From positions 30,637,245 to 30,701,244 of the forward strand of contig NC_049979.1 in the NCBI RefSeq assembly GCF_000003815.2: a DNA stretch of 64,000 nt, given 5' to 3'. Origin of the DNA: Branchiostoma floridae (Eukaryota; Chordata; Leptocardii; Amphioxiformes; Branchiostomatidae). Shown here piece by piece: positions 23,112 to 34,747 of this stretch. The position numbers were made by a program, and so were the translations under genes. Below the pieces are notes generated by a model, which was not told where the DNA came from, did not search any database, and was given only the letters and a program-made list of their open reading frames with translations. Every line of letters starts with the position of its first letter. The first letter of the stretch is position 1.

Positions 23112-24071
23112 TTAACCCTATTCAGACCGGGAGGGGGGGGGCTTTTGAGGCCCGCGCCAACTTCGATGCCCTATAACGCCAGAACGGCTTACGCTAAAGC
23201 TACCAAATTTAATGAGTTTTCCTAAAATATTGTTGGCAACAATTGTACGAAGTTTGACAAATTTTCCATTTTTTCGTGTTGCCATGGCAACCGTTTGCTG
23301 ACAGGCAGTTTTGCCAAAAATCACTATTTTTGGTTCTAACAATGTATTTTTCACATTTATTTGCTATATTACTGCTATTTTGTTACTTAAATAAAATGTT
23401 ATATTATTTAGCATATCTTTCATAATTATAAATGCATAAATTATGCTAATTTGATGACGTCATCAGCCCAAAATCCAAGATGGCGGACCGTATGGCCAGA
23501 TCAAGAATAACAAGCTAATTATCCCTTAAAATTTGTAACTACCTGGTATTTTTTCATCAAAAACCATCTGAATGAATGAATTTAGTCTATTTCCATTGCC
23601 CTTTGTGATAATTTGTTGCAAAAAAAGTAGTTTTAAAAATTCAAGGTTGTGGATATAATATGGCGGAGCCTAACTCGTATCTTAGATGTGCATGACGTCA
23701 TTTTATGACGTCATTATGACGTCATCGATTTTGCTATTGGCAATACAAGTCGTAATAAACATTATTATTCTGTTATCTGCACTTGTTGTTACATTTTTGT
23801 TGTATAACTTGAAGTTGTCTGAGAATACCCTTTTTTCATGGGTCCGGCCAATATAATCAAATTGATGACGTCATAATTACGTCATTTTACGTCGACGTAA
23901 CATCAAACGTCAAATGATCGTCAGATATTATGTCGATATCACGTCCTGAAGATTTGGTGGCCCTACGGCACGTCGTTCAAGAGTTAGAGGACTTAGAAGT
24001 GGAGGGCCTTAAAAGCCCCCCCCCCCCCCCGTCCAGGGATGACCAAAAAAGCCCGGTCTGAATAGGGTTAA
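23112..24071. mobile_element. TTAA-flanked TIR element, family A, complete (A1)
   Basis: TTAA at 23112-23115 and 24068-24071 encloses a 952-bp element with perfect 16-bp terminal inverted repeats CCCTATTCAGACCGGG (23116-23131) and its complement (24052-24067). TTAA target plus CCCT...AGGG termini is the pattern of piggyBac-type elements. There is no transposase frame, so it is a non-autonomous passenger. Beyond the perfect ends the two sides keep an imperfect inverted match for about 120 bases (G/C run, CTTTTGAGGCCC, CTATAAC, GAACG, CCACCAAAT). The interior holds five TGACGTCA palindromes and the conserved octamer/CRE/YY1-like block at 23443-23486. Confidence 0.88.
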
Positions 24072-24139
24072 CGCAATGGAGAATATTCTCAAGTAGAGAT
24101 TTAAGTTTTCTTAAGTTTATTATTATAAAACATCCATGC

Positions 24140-25030
24140 GTTGGTTAACATTTACTTGTCAAGAGGCCTTAATTAAGGTAATGTTTACACTACCAAAGCA
24201 GCCAATGAACTATCACCGCTAGCTTTGCAACCGGCAGTCATGCTGTAAACAATGTGGCTTGGCCATAGAACCTACACAAAAGAGCTACTATTCAAGAGAC
24301 GGAATTGTGCGGAGACAACAGTTGACCGCAGAGGAAATGTAACTGTCCTTGGATGGTTTCCTGCATAAAAGTTTTGTCTCGTCCCTATAGCCTTGACACG
24401 TAGCCGTGACAGCTTTATTTTTGACTTTATTATGGTTAGGTAGTATTATTGTAATCTTCTTCGGTACTAAGTACTAAGGTCAGAGTAAAGCTAGACTACA
24501 TGCTATACTATGATTTTCAGCGATTTGGTAATATGACTTTTCTTTCATATCTACTGCATAAATAGCTACTATATCACTACGTGGATAAACAGTGCTCCTG
24601 GCGGGCGACAGACGTCTCGTCTGTTGTAGTGAACACAACACTAGCACTGCCATCCTGTGATGCAGTAGCTTGCTATGCCACCTTCCAACTTGCTTTGTCG
24701 TTTTTATCATGATATCCCTCTGCCCAAAACTATGTGTGATGAAAACAAAACGTTATTGTAATGAGGTCACCCCCAGCAATTCTGTTCACAATCTTCTGTT
24801 TGCTGATGAATAGGAATATGAATTTTAAACAGGTGAACCACCAACATTATTCAATACGTTTTTTAAATCATGGCATAGATGTGGTCGGATTTACAAAGGG
24901 TTAGATTAAGATGTGTTCAGTCATTTTAAAAGTTCGGTCGTCTTTTGTTTCTTAACATTCCGAGTGTGTTTTGTATGTGTGTCTAATAGCCTGCTGTTAC
25001 ATAGAAAAGATATAAGATAGAGTACGGTCA
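24140..25030. repeat. X segment, copy 2
   Basis: Collinear, diverged duplicate of 10830-11690 (landmarks given there). It begins about 70 bases downstream of the family A element. Confidence 0.75.
24567..24712 (+). pseudogene. Exon-like frame in X copy 2
   Basis: After a pyrimidine-rich stretch and ataaatag, a frame runs to TGA at 24710-24712. It keeps KQCSWRATD, SSVVVNTTLALPSC and a hydrophobic end, parallel to 11248-11423, but the upstream Cys pair of copy 1 is lost. Conservation of one frame across two diverged copies hints at past coding. Function unknown. Confidence 0.3.
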
Positions 25031-26198
25031 ATACTATTTCACTTTTTGGTTGTCTTAAGGTTGAATTACGAATAGATCAGTTAGAAGTTTGTATAGAGTC
25101 TTTCGGCAGACATGTAGTTCTTATTTGTGTTTATATATGACTTTTGAATGTACATGAGGAATAAGCCATGGCAAATGCCACTAAAATTGAAACAGATACG
25201 ATTTAATCCAACAACTTCAAATGCCCTGACCGTTGATGATTTTTTACAGATGTTCTGACGGCTGTTGGGCACCCCTCCCCCAATGGATTTTTAAATTTTG
25301 GACTTGACTTTGAACCCGATGTGGTGCACATTTCTTTATAAATTTTTCGAGAAATGTTCACTATAAATCACTATACGGTAGTACTTTTGTAACTGTTTTG
25401 TAACTTTTGTACGTGCCACAATATCTTATGGTGCTATTTCTGTGCATTCATTGAAAATCATAGACGTGAAACTGCTAGTTTGAGATTATCGGTGTAAGAT
25501 CTGAACTGAAGATGTGGTTTACCAACATGTATTTGCAACTCGTCTGTTAGAGAAGAGAAATGGACAGGCTGCAAACAAAAGGAAGCCCCACAAAGACTTT
25601 CTTAAGTTTGTAATTTAATGCTGTTATTTAGCAGCCATGTAATTGACAGACAATAGGTGTGAAATATCCCTCCGTGCCCGGCTTGCGCCACCAGTTAATG
25701 TTATTTAGTCACTCTGCATTTGAAAGAACAGACATTATGGGTGTTGACCTCGCTAGAATCTACTTCATTTCCTTGTGAGCTAAGCAACACCCGCTGTATA
25801 ATTTTTGTCAGGGCAACAACTTTATGTCATTGATGTTGAATTGTTCCCCTGTGGCACCTACTAGTATTCCTACTTTAGTGACGCACATGGTACAAGATCA
25901 TAGTTGGCTTATTGCGTCCGTTCACAGCAAAATCACTGACATATGGGTTTACCATGACTTCCTGCTAAAACCGTTAATCTCGACCACTTCTACGACTATT
26001 CTGATCCTCTTAACCATGTGGGCCATGTCCGTTCATCAGTTTGGAGAGAGTAATCAATGTATGGAAATTCCGGCGAATATACACAAGGCAAGTGCTATCT
26101 TGGAGTAGACGGTTCGGTGAGAAGTGTCAAGAAGTCTAGTCCATACTCATAGAAATTCAAATTACAATCTGAAGATCCTAAAAAGTAAGGTGTTAAGC
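25031..26198. other. No supportable gene
   Basis: The longest frame (25824-26108, 94 codons, plus) has a hydrophobic middle and no recognisable motif or duplicate; it could be chance. Nothing else seen. Confidence 0.4.
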
Positions 26199-26947
26199 NN
26201 NNNNNNNNNNNNNNNNNNNNNNNNNNNNNNNNNNNNNNNNNNNNNNNNNNNNNNNNNNNNNNNNNNNNNNNNNNNNNNNNNNNNNNNNNNNNNNNNNNNN
26301 NNNNNNNNNNNNNNNNNNNNNNNNNNNNNNNNNNNNNNNNNNNNNNNNNNNNNNNNNNNNNNNNNNNNNNNNNNNNNNNNNNNNNNNNNNNNNNNNNNNN
26401 NNNNNNNNNNNNNNNNNNNNNNNNNNNNNNNNNNNNNNNNNNNNNNNNNNNNNNNNNNNNNNNNNNNNNNNNNNNNNNNNNNNNNNNNNNNNNNNNNNNN
26501 NNNNNNNNNNNNNNNNNNNNNNNNNNNNNNNNNNNNNNNNNNNNNNNNNNNNNNNNNNNNNNNNNNNNNNNNNNNNNNNNNNNNNNNNNNNNNNNNNNNN
26601 NNNNNNNNNNNNNNNNNNNNNNNNNNNNNNNNNNNNNNNNNNNNNNNNNNNNNNNNNNNNNNNNNNNNNNNNNNNNNNNNNNNNNNNNNNNNNNNNNNNN
26701 NNNNNNNNNNNNNNNNNNNNNNNNNNNNNNNNNNNNNNNNNNNNNNNNNNNNNNNNNNNNNNNNNNNNNNNNNNNNNNNNNNNNNNNNNNNNNNNNNNNN
26801 NNNNNNNNNNNNNNNNNNNNNNNNNNNNNNNNNNNNNNNNNNNNNNNNNNNNNNNNNNNNNNNNNNNNNNNNNNNNNNNNNNNNNNNNNNNNNNNNNNNN
26901 NNNNNNNNNNNNNNNNNNNNNNNNNNNNNNNNNNNNNNNNNNNNNNN
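26199..26947. other. Assembly gap (749 N)
   Basis: Run of N; open frames across it are artefacts. Confidence 0.99.
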
Positions 26948-28410
26948 CAGGTGTTAACCTCCATAGTTTAGAATAGTCTTTGATCTGACGTGTAACGGAT
27001 AATGATTGATGTCCTGTAATTACAAGGAATTCACCCAAACCCCTGCTTTATGTCCATATTCTAGCACGGTTCCAATGAAGTTGCATCGAGCTTACTTAGT
27101 ACTGTAAAGTGTGTGTATGCAATGCTGACTATGTCAGGGTATAACATATCCTATGTACAAAAATCATGGCAGAAATGACAGGTCAATCCCCCAGGCGCCC
27201 CTGGCATGTAAAGGTAACACTGTGTGAAAGAAGACCTTCTGTCAGTGACAAGTAGTCAGAATAATTGGCGTCTAGCTCTAGGCGTGTTTTCAAGCGATTA
27301 AATGAGTAAATGCTTCTAGAGTCCTTGTGCCTCTAGAGTCCACCAAGCTTACGAGATGAAACGAATTAAAACAAAAACAAACAAACAGATTGATAGATAG
27401 AGCTACAATTTCTTACCGTGAGTAGTTAAAATGTTTGAGTCTCAAGTGTTAGTTAATCAGGCAAGGAGCTCGATCGGGGTGGAACACACGTTCAGGGAAC
27501 ATATTGGAGTATCTCAACCACGTATAGACGTCCTAGTTTCCGACAGAAAATCATTTTTATTCTTATTTTGAAAACGTATAAAGTGTTTTTGAGCAGATTA
27601 CTGACCAGCATAGCTAGAAAAGTAACCAGAAATTAGCAAGACGAATATTGTGGTGGAACACTTTGGGAACTCTGGCGGCTTGTGTGGGGAACGCCTCCCG
27701 GGACAACGCACAGGCACAGTTATATATATATTTTTTGGGGTGGGAAAAATCACTCGGAACTGCGTATTGGAGCAGTCACATGAGCCAGAGATGTCAGAGA
27801 TTTAGAGTCCGTGTACGGGGAAAGGCGAAGCCCTGTCAAGGAAAACAGCAGGTCATCAAGCGCTTAACAAGCGGACAAACATGGAGCATAGATCACGAAA
27901 CAAAAGTCCAGCAAGGGCCGTTCACAGAGGCAGAAACAAGTAAACATTCGTAATGGTTACTGTTGTATAGAGGAGCCAGGAATAACTGACATCATGATGA
28001 ATAAAGGAAGAAATATAAGGGATGTAGTAAAACTAAGGTCACAGACACAGCCCAAATAATTGTAGGGCTGCAAAGCAAAAATCGACAATGGAGGTAAGAA
28101 ATGAGAAAAGTCGAGTTACATAATGTTGGATATGAAGTGGGTATGTTGATATGAAGTAAGGTATAGGATTCTGTGGCAGCTCAGATAGGAAGAGGAAAGT
28201 GGATCTATTGTGATGCAACGTGTGTTTGAATGCTTATATGCAGTTTTTATGATCAAAGGCTGTTTAACTTGTAATGTGCAAATGTGTTGTTAAAATTTAT
28301 TATTGAAAATTAGGCAATACTAGAAGCGCTTTGATTCCCAACAGAATTCGCGCATGTAACTAAAGTGGGCAGAAGTTATTAACAAACCAGAAAGATCTAT
28401 AGTAACGGGG
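26948..28410. other. No supportable gene
   Basis: A 101-codon frame (27648-27953, plus) begins MWWNTLG and ends in a basic, Gln-rich stretch. I recognise no family and see no second copy. The words at 27190-27290 weakly match 12090-12200 and 43960-44000. Confidence 0.4.
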
Positions 28411-29446
28411 GCCGCCCTAAGATGCCCGCTTTTCTACGCGCTCGACCTCACGGCGCTCCATCACTAGTTGCCAAAGAGTGGTCAATGAATTTTTAACACA
28501 TTCATTTAAAGACCATACATGGATAAAGAATGCATTCATACGGTTCATGAACCCTTTACCCTCTGCGTTACAACTGGCAAACACCGAGGACGTTATCGTG
28601 AGTATAAATTCCGATTTTGAGCTGCGTTAAACAGTGCGCCCTAACTTGCCCCGCTTTTGAAATTTGCTCTCTTCGGAAGCTGGTGACCAATTTAGACAAA
28701 CATAAATAAAAATTCTAATCTTATGATATATTAGCTTTCTTTTGACAGTAGAATTGTGATTGTGTGTGCTTCTTGTCTCCCGCGAGGAGGGCTAAATCTT
28801 TCACAATCCAGGTCGTGTGTTCATGGGAAATGGGCGAAATGCACTAAACGCGGCAGCCCGACTCACAAAATTATTACGAAAAACGACAACGCCAAAATCA
28901 CAAAAAAACTCTGTGTACGTACTAAGAAACATATTCGACATCACTCTGTGAAGTTTCATTCTTATAGACGGTACGAATCATTTGTTAGAGTAACAAATCT
29001 TTTGAGTGTTCGCTCGTCTGCCACCTGCGGGGCCACACTCCCTGGGAAAAACAACGGCGGTGATGCTTATGTTGTTTTTTCTATGGCCGGTCTTCTACTC
29101 AACAAACATTTGAAGACCAATATTTGCAGTGTTTTGTGAAGCTTTATTTCTTATGTGTATGACAGTTGTGTGGCTGTTTTTTACAGGTTGTTCATTTATG
29201 GACACGAGCCACCAATACCTAGGAACACAGTGATTCGGCGCTACCATCATTATTGTAAAAATTATTTCTTGAAAAAGGGAATTGAATGTGTTTAAATATC
29301 TTTAATAGAAAAAAGCTGTTTGTTTGGACTTGGTTTATTTACCTTTCTGATCATCATAGTCAGTGGCAACAAGCACGGCGTACTTATGCATGATAAAATC
29401 AGCAAAAAATCCGGGCATCTTAGGGCAGGGCCCATCTTAGGGCGGC
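28411..29446. mobile_element. Candidate TIR element with a doubled right terminus
   Basis: The left end reads GCCGCCCTAAGATGCCCG (28411-28428). The right end, read as complement from 29446, gives GCCGCCCTAAGATGGGCCC and then immediately TGCCCTAAGATGCCCGGAT, so the terminal motif occurs twice in tandem on the right and once on the left. The motif recurs weakly inside at 28637 (gcgccctaacttgccccgc). Length is about 1036 bp. I see no target-site duplication and no known transposase, so this is a candidate non-autonomous or decayed element. Confidence 0.55.
28756..29139 (+). CDS. Hypothetical 127-codon basic frame inside the TIR element
   Basis: Open frame in the middle of the 28.4-29.4 kb element. 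Its first codon is a non-ATG alternative (attg region), so the start is uncertain. It is rich in Lys, Arg, His and Ser (KIITKNDNAKITKK, KKHIRHHS) with scattered Cys residues. No catalytic motif or known domain is visible. It could be a remnant of an element-encoded protein or a chance frame. Confidence 0.2.
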   Translation: MIVCASCLPRGGLNLSQSRSCVHGKWAKCTKRGSPTHKIITKNDNAKITKKLCVRTKKHIRHHSVKFHSYRRYESFVRVTNLLSVRSSATCGATLPGKNNGGDAYVVFSMAGLLLNKHLKTNICSVL

Positions 29447-29859
29447 TTCCTTTATATTTCACAGCACTTGAAATCGTAACGGTTTCGGACGCTACCGATA
29501 GTTAAATGTTAGACTTTAACTCACGTTGAAAAACATATTGCATTTACCATTTTTTTGTGATAAAACTACGCTTACTGAGTAAAACACTGGCTAAAATGGT
29601 AAGTCTTACACTGGCTAAAATGGTAAGTCTTATTTCTATACATTTTATTTAACACCTGTCCTGATTTGCCGTTTGTCCCCGTATTGTGATTGTTTCGAAG
29701 CGACACTTGTTGGCGCGGGTACTTTTAGCCCCCCACCCCTACGAAAAGGTGCATTAGAAAAATAAGTCTTGGCGGTCCCCTTTTACAGTGGGTGCTTTGT
29801 GTCCGACCGAAATTACTCATCAGTTGTCAATTCTCGCCTGACAAAAGAAAAGTCTAGTG
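29447..29859. other. Short tandem, otherwise nothing
   Basis: A 24-bp unit cactggctaaaatggtaagt plus ctta is repeated twice in tandem at about 29585-29632. No gene seen. Confidence 0.5.
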
Positions 29860-30155
29860 TAAGGTTTGGTTGAAGGTTAGTAGTATAAGTCTCCCAGTTA
29901 AGATAGGCATTGTCTGTCTAGGGCGCATGGAAACTGCTGTAGGTGCCTTATACAAACTATCTAAAAAAAACGTGAAACCCATTTTTTGTCTCCAAATGAA
30001 CGTCTGCTACGTGGTATGTTAGATTAAAAATTAAGATATAACCCTACTGAAAAGAAAAACATAAAACAGCTTTAAGAAAATAAAAGAGAAATAACAAGGA
30101 AAATTTCAAATGTGAATCGGAAACAGCTACCCATGTCCACTGCAAAAGTTGGGGA

Positions 30156-30255
30156 NNNNNNNNNNNNNNNNNNNNNNNNNNNNNNNNNNNNNNNNNNNNN
30201 NNNNNNNNNNNNNNNNNNNNNNNNNNNNNNNNNNNNNNNNNNNNNNNNNNNNNNN
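30156..30255. other. Assembly gap (100 N)
   Basis: Fixed-size run of N directly upstream of the readable part of Y copy 2. Confidence 0.99.
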
Positions 30256-31227
30256 GCAGATTAAAAATAAAAGCCCTGTCTCGTACCCCATCCAATTACC
30301 TAGAGAAAAAAGGACTCGATTATCTGTGCCGCTTGGGAGGAGACGGTCAGCTTAATGATGTTGTTGGACAGGTAACGCGTCCTTTTGTTGTACGGTATGG
30401 AACACTTGTGAAAGGAGAATCCGCCTGTGCTGACGCCACCTATACTAGTTACCGAGGTCTCAAGATTACCGCAAAGGGAAAGGCATCGCATGGCTTTGCA
30501 AGTCATTCACACGACGTGTAAATTCAAACAGGGAACGACGGATGTGTGTTGAATGCAGACGTATAACCACTGTGCTGTTAGACAGAGAAATGTGTTTTGG
30601 AGCACCCGAGTACGACACATCTACCTATACCTGTGGGAAGGTTTGCATTTTACCAGCCTCTTGGATGGGGCCAAATATCGCGATGCAGTTGTTTTGTATC
30701 GTACTCAATGTTCCTTTTTATTTTTGATTTCTCACGGAAAGGGATTTCCGTCTGGATTGTCTCCATGAAATCTGTTTTCTTACCTGCACGTTCCGTTCAG
30801 ACGTTTTTTCCGTCCTTAGCACAGCAGTGTATCTAGCAAATTGTCGTTCATCTTTGGTCGAAAACGGAAGCGTTTTTGTTGCACCTAACGGCTTTTGGAA
30901 TTCACTGCTGTAAATGACTGGACGTAGGACGAGGATGCTCTCGGGATAAGCTGATTATGAATTTTACGGTTATATTCTCACCCTTAGACGTGTGTGACGC
31001 AAGTATTATGTAGATATCTTCAATATCTAAATGTAGTAACTTATGCTATTAGGCATGAGATCGTGTCGTATTAACATAAAAGGCTAATAATACACGTTAA
31101 GAAAGCTTTGCATATAGATAAAAAGAAATCTCTTGGCATTTTAACAATTTTCCCAAATTAGTTCTAAGGCTTTGGCGCCCCATGAAATAAAATAAAGTTT
31201 CATTTTCTTAATTTCTATACCCCCCCA

Positions 31228-31407
31228 NNNNNNNNNNNNNNNNNNNNNNNNNNNNNNNNNNNNNNNNNNNNNNNNNNNNNNNNNNNNNNNNNNNNNNNNN
31301 NNNNNNNNNNNNNNNNNNNNNNNNNNNNNNNNNNNNNNNNNNNNNNNNNNNNNNNNNNNNNNNNNNNNNNNNNNNNNNNNNNNNNNNNNNNNNNNNNNNN
31401 NNNNNNN
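31228..31407. other. Assembly gap (180 N)
   Basis: Run of N following a short C tract, within the 3' part of Y copy 2. Confidence 0.99.
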
Positions 31408-32001
31408 AAGTGTATGTTAGTATGTAAAATCTGTCAAAGATGTGCTTGCCAACGAGAATTTAGAGGTATTTGACCGCGACTGGAGTGAGAGAATTTAGAT
31501 ACTGTGAATTCCAACAAAAACAGCTTATTCCAGAATCATCAAAGTATACCGTATACTACACAATGCCTTACCATGTATGATTAAATAGATAAAAGACCGT
31601 TAACAAGAATATCTAACAAAAGACCGACATAACCCTATCGTGTCAATGGCGTTTGATTAGCTGCATGAGAAGCACGATTTTGAAACCACCAACTGGGAAA
31701 GCAATTCCTGTATCACTTCATGCGTGTATTGTTATCTCCCGGTTTATAGTTTAACACAGCATAACCTAACGTTATTGATTAAATCCATTAAAAGTCTTAT
31801 TAAAAGAGATAATACTTCAGTTCTGAATCCGGTTATACCATGACTTCATGTCATCATATCATTTTCCTTTGCAAGTTTCATTTGACCGAGACTCGTTGTT
31901 CACATTTGAGTCGTTGTAAGGGTGAAATTCCACATGTCGATATAGTTTATTTGAAGCGTGCACTTGAAGAGTCTTAAAACTACATAAATACGAGTCTAAC
32001 G

Positions 32002-32090
32002 GTCAAGTAGATACAATGTAACTTGAAAATGTTAGCTACCCTTTATGTTTACTGACTCAACAGCATTTATGTACCGTACGAATGTATGAG

Positions 32091-32150
<60 letters not shown>

Positions 32151-32270
32151 CTAAGTGTGACATTCAACGTGTCAAGTAGATACAATGTAACTTGAAAATG
32201 TTAGCTACCCTTTATGTTTACTGACTCAACAGCATTTATGTACGAATAAGTACGAATGTATGAGAAATAT
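32002..32270. repeat. ~90-bp direct repeat flanking a TA microsatellite
   Basis: Gtcaagtagatacaatgtaa and the following ~70 bases at 32002-32093 recur at 32171-32268 almost unchanged. Between them lies (TA)n at 32094-32147 and a short spacer. The second copy is again followed by tatat, so one copy may have arisen by duplication with the microsatellite. Confidence 0.85.
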
Positions 32271-32711
32271 ATATGTACGTGTAAACACGTTTCTTAAACT
32301 TACCAATCGGTGCCCACGTGTAAAGCATTACGATATATATGTGAAATGTGATTTAAAATATGTCAGCTACCTTTTCTGGGTGAATTAACAGCAAATGCAC
32401 AGCAATGATGAGTTAGGATCTTCGGACCGAGGAGAATTGCAGTGTCTCCTCTGATATAAGTGTTTAATGTTCTAAGCAGACAGCTAGACTTTTTGTACAT
32501 GTAATGATTTAGTCCTACCATATCTTTATTTTTCAACACAATGTTCAAAACATATGGAAATATCCTGGCTTCACCATGAAGTACAGCTGTTCACCAATTA
32601 TCATGATGTGCAACAATTCTGGCCCGGCCCTTCGGAGGGATGTCATTGTTTTGCTTTCTTAGCATTCAGTATTCATAGATTCACGGGTTTCTAATTACCT
32701 GAAGTTATTCG

Positions 32712-33399
32712 GGCAGCAAATGAGATAAAAAAGATATTTGCAGCTTAATCTGACGTATTTTCCATTCTCATTGGACTGCACAATCAAATGAAACAAACCC
32801 TTTGATGTATTTAATGATTTCAGATCGACTTTTTTTTTTATTAAAAACAACAACAACAGTACATTTGTCAACAACTAAGACTAGATTTTGTACAGTCGAG
32901 TACCATTGCACATGGAGGGATAACATATACTGGTGTGTCTGGACGAATTACATGCAGTACATGGATAGTGGAACAGTTAGAAGAGACAAATACATGTAGT
33001 ACATCTGGGGAACCTTAAGGAATATGTACAGTCTGATATTACACTATGATCAAAAATGGAGAAGTCTAACAGTAGGTGCAGTTCATGCCAAACTATCAAT
33101 AGAAAATTTGTACAATCAATCTACATTTGCTGTCAGTCTATCATGGAATATCCGTTCTTCGAAGTCCTTTTCAAAGACATTAAAGAGGCTAGTAATGCAC
33201 AGGCGTGGGTCTTTTCTATGCCAGATCCAAGTTTTAAAGATTGTCCATTTTGTAACAGTAACAGTAAAGGTTCTATTTAGGCAGCAAATGAGATAAAAAA
33301 GATATTTGCAGCTTAATCTGACGTATTTTCCATTCTCATTGGACTGCACAATCAAATGAAACAAACCCTTTGATGTATTTAATGATTTCAGATCGACTT
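32712..33399. repeat. Copy 2 of the ~450-bp repeat between perfect 120-bp direct repeats
   Basis: 32712-32831 and 33280-33399 are the same 120 bases with no difference that I can find (both run ggcagcaaatgagataaaaa to atttcagatcgactt). Between them, 32832-33279 is the diverged inverted copy of 1855-2330. The 120-bp block is not found next to copy 1. The layout resembles a miniature element with terminal direct repeats, but the repeat does not begin TG or end CA. A long target duplication or a repair event is the alternative. Confidence 0.85.
33056..33280 (+). pseudogene. Possible coding relic in the ~450-bp repeat
   Basis: One frame downstream of 33144 reads MEYPFFEVLFKD, IKEASNAQAWVFSM, PDPSFKDCPFCNS. 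The copy at 1.9 kb has the same words but with frame changes. No family recognised; low confidence that it ever coded. Confidence 0.2.
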
Positions 33400-33479
33400 A
33401 CAACAGAAACATCTTAAAAATTAAAAAAAAAAGGTATTTTACTTAAAAATAAATATGGTGTGGTAATGTGTAAAATGTA

Positions 33480-34620
33480 CAAAAAAACGCACAGTTGGAC
33501 GGAACACCGATACCCATGTCTACGGTAAAGGACCGCAAATCGAACGCACTCTGTAGAAAAAAGATAAATGTTGTGTGAAACCCCTGCCTGGTACCCCACC
33601 CAAGCACCTCGATTATCAGGGCCCCTTTGGAGGAGATAGCCGACTTAATGATGTCGTCCGGCAGGTTACTCGTTCTTCTGTGCTGCGATATGGAACAACA
33701 GTGAAAGGGTGCCTCATGCTTTGTTTAATCACAGGGGTGAAGTCACCCAAACTAGTTACGGTGACTCAAATAACCACAAATGGAAAGTTGGCCACTCTAA
33801 GTATCAGACAGGAAACGACGGTGGTTGTGTGTAAAGCAGACGAAAACCATTGTTTCCAGGTCTTTGTTATACAATGGAGATTGTTTTGAGCCGAAGTTTG
33901 GAGTGCTCGAGTACCTCACGTCTACATGTCCTTGTGGAAAGGTTTAAATATGACGAGCTACTTTGTATAAACCACGAAACGGCCTTTTCACGTCCGAATT
34001 CTCAAGAACCGGAATTTTGTTTGGGTTTGTCTTTATAAGATATGTTCATCAACCACACATTTCGCTGCTACGAGAAAGGATGTTCCGTAATTCACCAAGG
34101 GATACTCAGTAATTTTCAATTACCTTTGCTCGAGAACGGGAGCGGTTTACTGAACAATATTGGGGACTTACTGCCAATGAATGAACCTTGTAGGATGATG
34201 CTCACTAGGTTAGTTGATAATGTATTCTACAAATAAATTCTAAGCCTTAGACGTCTGACATATCTTCAATCTAAACTTTAGTACTATATGCAGATCAGCA
34301 GGAGATCATATCACATGGACATAAAAAGTCACCTATGCACTTCAAGAAGACTTTCCCTATAAGTTAAAGAATCTACTTATATTTCAATAAAACGTCACTG
34401 ATTGGCTCCTGAGGCTTTGGCGATCTGAAAGTAAATACGGTCTCCTTCTTCAGATTGGTACAATTATAACATTATGAAAAATAAATCATCATTACCGATA
34501 AAAGTAATCAGCGAGAATTTATTGCCAGGCACTTTTAAATGCGTACATGCTAACATAGTCGGGAAGAGTTACGAGAAATAGTCACAAACTGAAGCGGCCT
34601 AAGACTAGAAGCAGATACAG
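33480..34620 (+). pseudogene. Y segment, copy 3
   Basis: Third copy, with a 104-codon frame at 33575-33889 reading HLDYQGPFGGDSR, LNDVVRQVTRSSVLRYGTTV and KADENHC, homologous to copy 2. In a second frame from about 33865 NGDCFEPKFGVLEYL and STCPCGKV follow. The 3' part (ttagacgtctgacatatcttcaatct, split as ttagacgtctgac and atatcttcaatct) aligns with 30984-31020 and 21838-21880. Frameshifts separate the pieces, so it is either a pseudogene or several exons. Confidence 0.45.
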
Positions 34621-34684
34621 CAACTCCCCATTATTATTATTATCATGTCACAATTTTTCTGTCAGGCGACAAAAAAATTCAATC

Positions 34685-34688
<4 letters not shown>

Positions 34689-34745
<57 letters not shown>
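34689..34745. repeat. (TA)n microsatellite
   Basis: About 28 uninterrupted TA dinucleotides. An imperfect CTAT tract follows at about 34880-34912. Confidence 0.95.

Positions 34746-34747
<2 letters not shown>

Larger units (their letters stand above)
29860..31800 (+). pseudogene. Y segment, copy 2 (best preserved frame)
   Basis: Contains the Y landmarks with two assembly gaps (30156-30255 and 31228-31407). From about 30300 a frame reads LEKKGLDYLCRLGGDGQ, then LNDVVGQVTRPFVVRYGT, then LVKGESACADATYTSYRG and LKITAKGK, ending at 30521. In another frame, 30590-30650 gives MCFGAPEYDTSTYTCGKV, parallel to CFEPKFG...STCPCGKV in copy 3. The pattern LDYxxxxGGD, LNDVVxQVTR, RYGTxVKG is shared with copy 3. 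The protein is not recognised. Frame changes suggest a pseudogene or unspliced exons. Confidence 0.45.

Noticed and set aside
24016-24030. G-quadruplex at family A ends
   Set aside because: These are single long homopolymer runs, not four separated G tracts.
25824-26108. Possible 94-residue membrane protein
   Set aside because: No motif, no duplicate, no splice context; size is within chance for this window.
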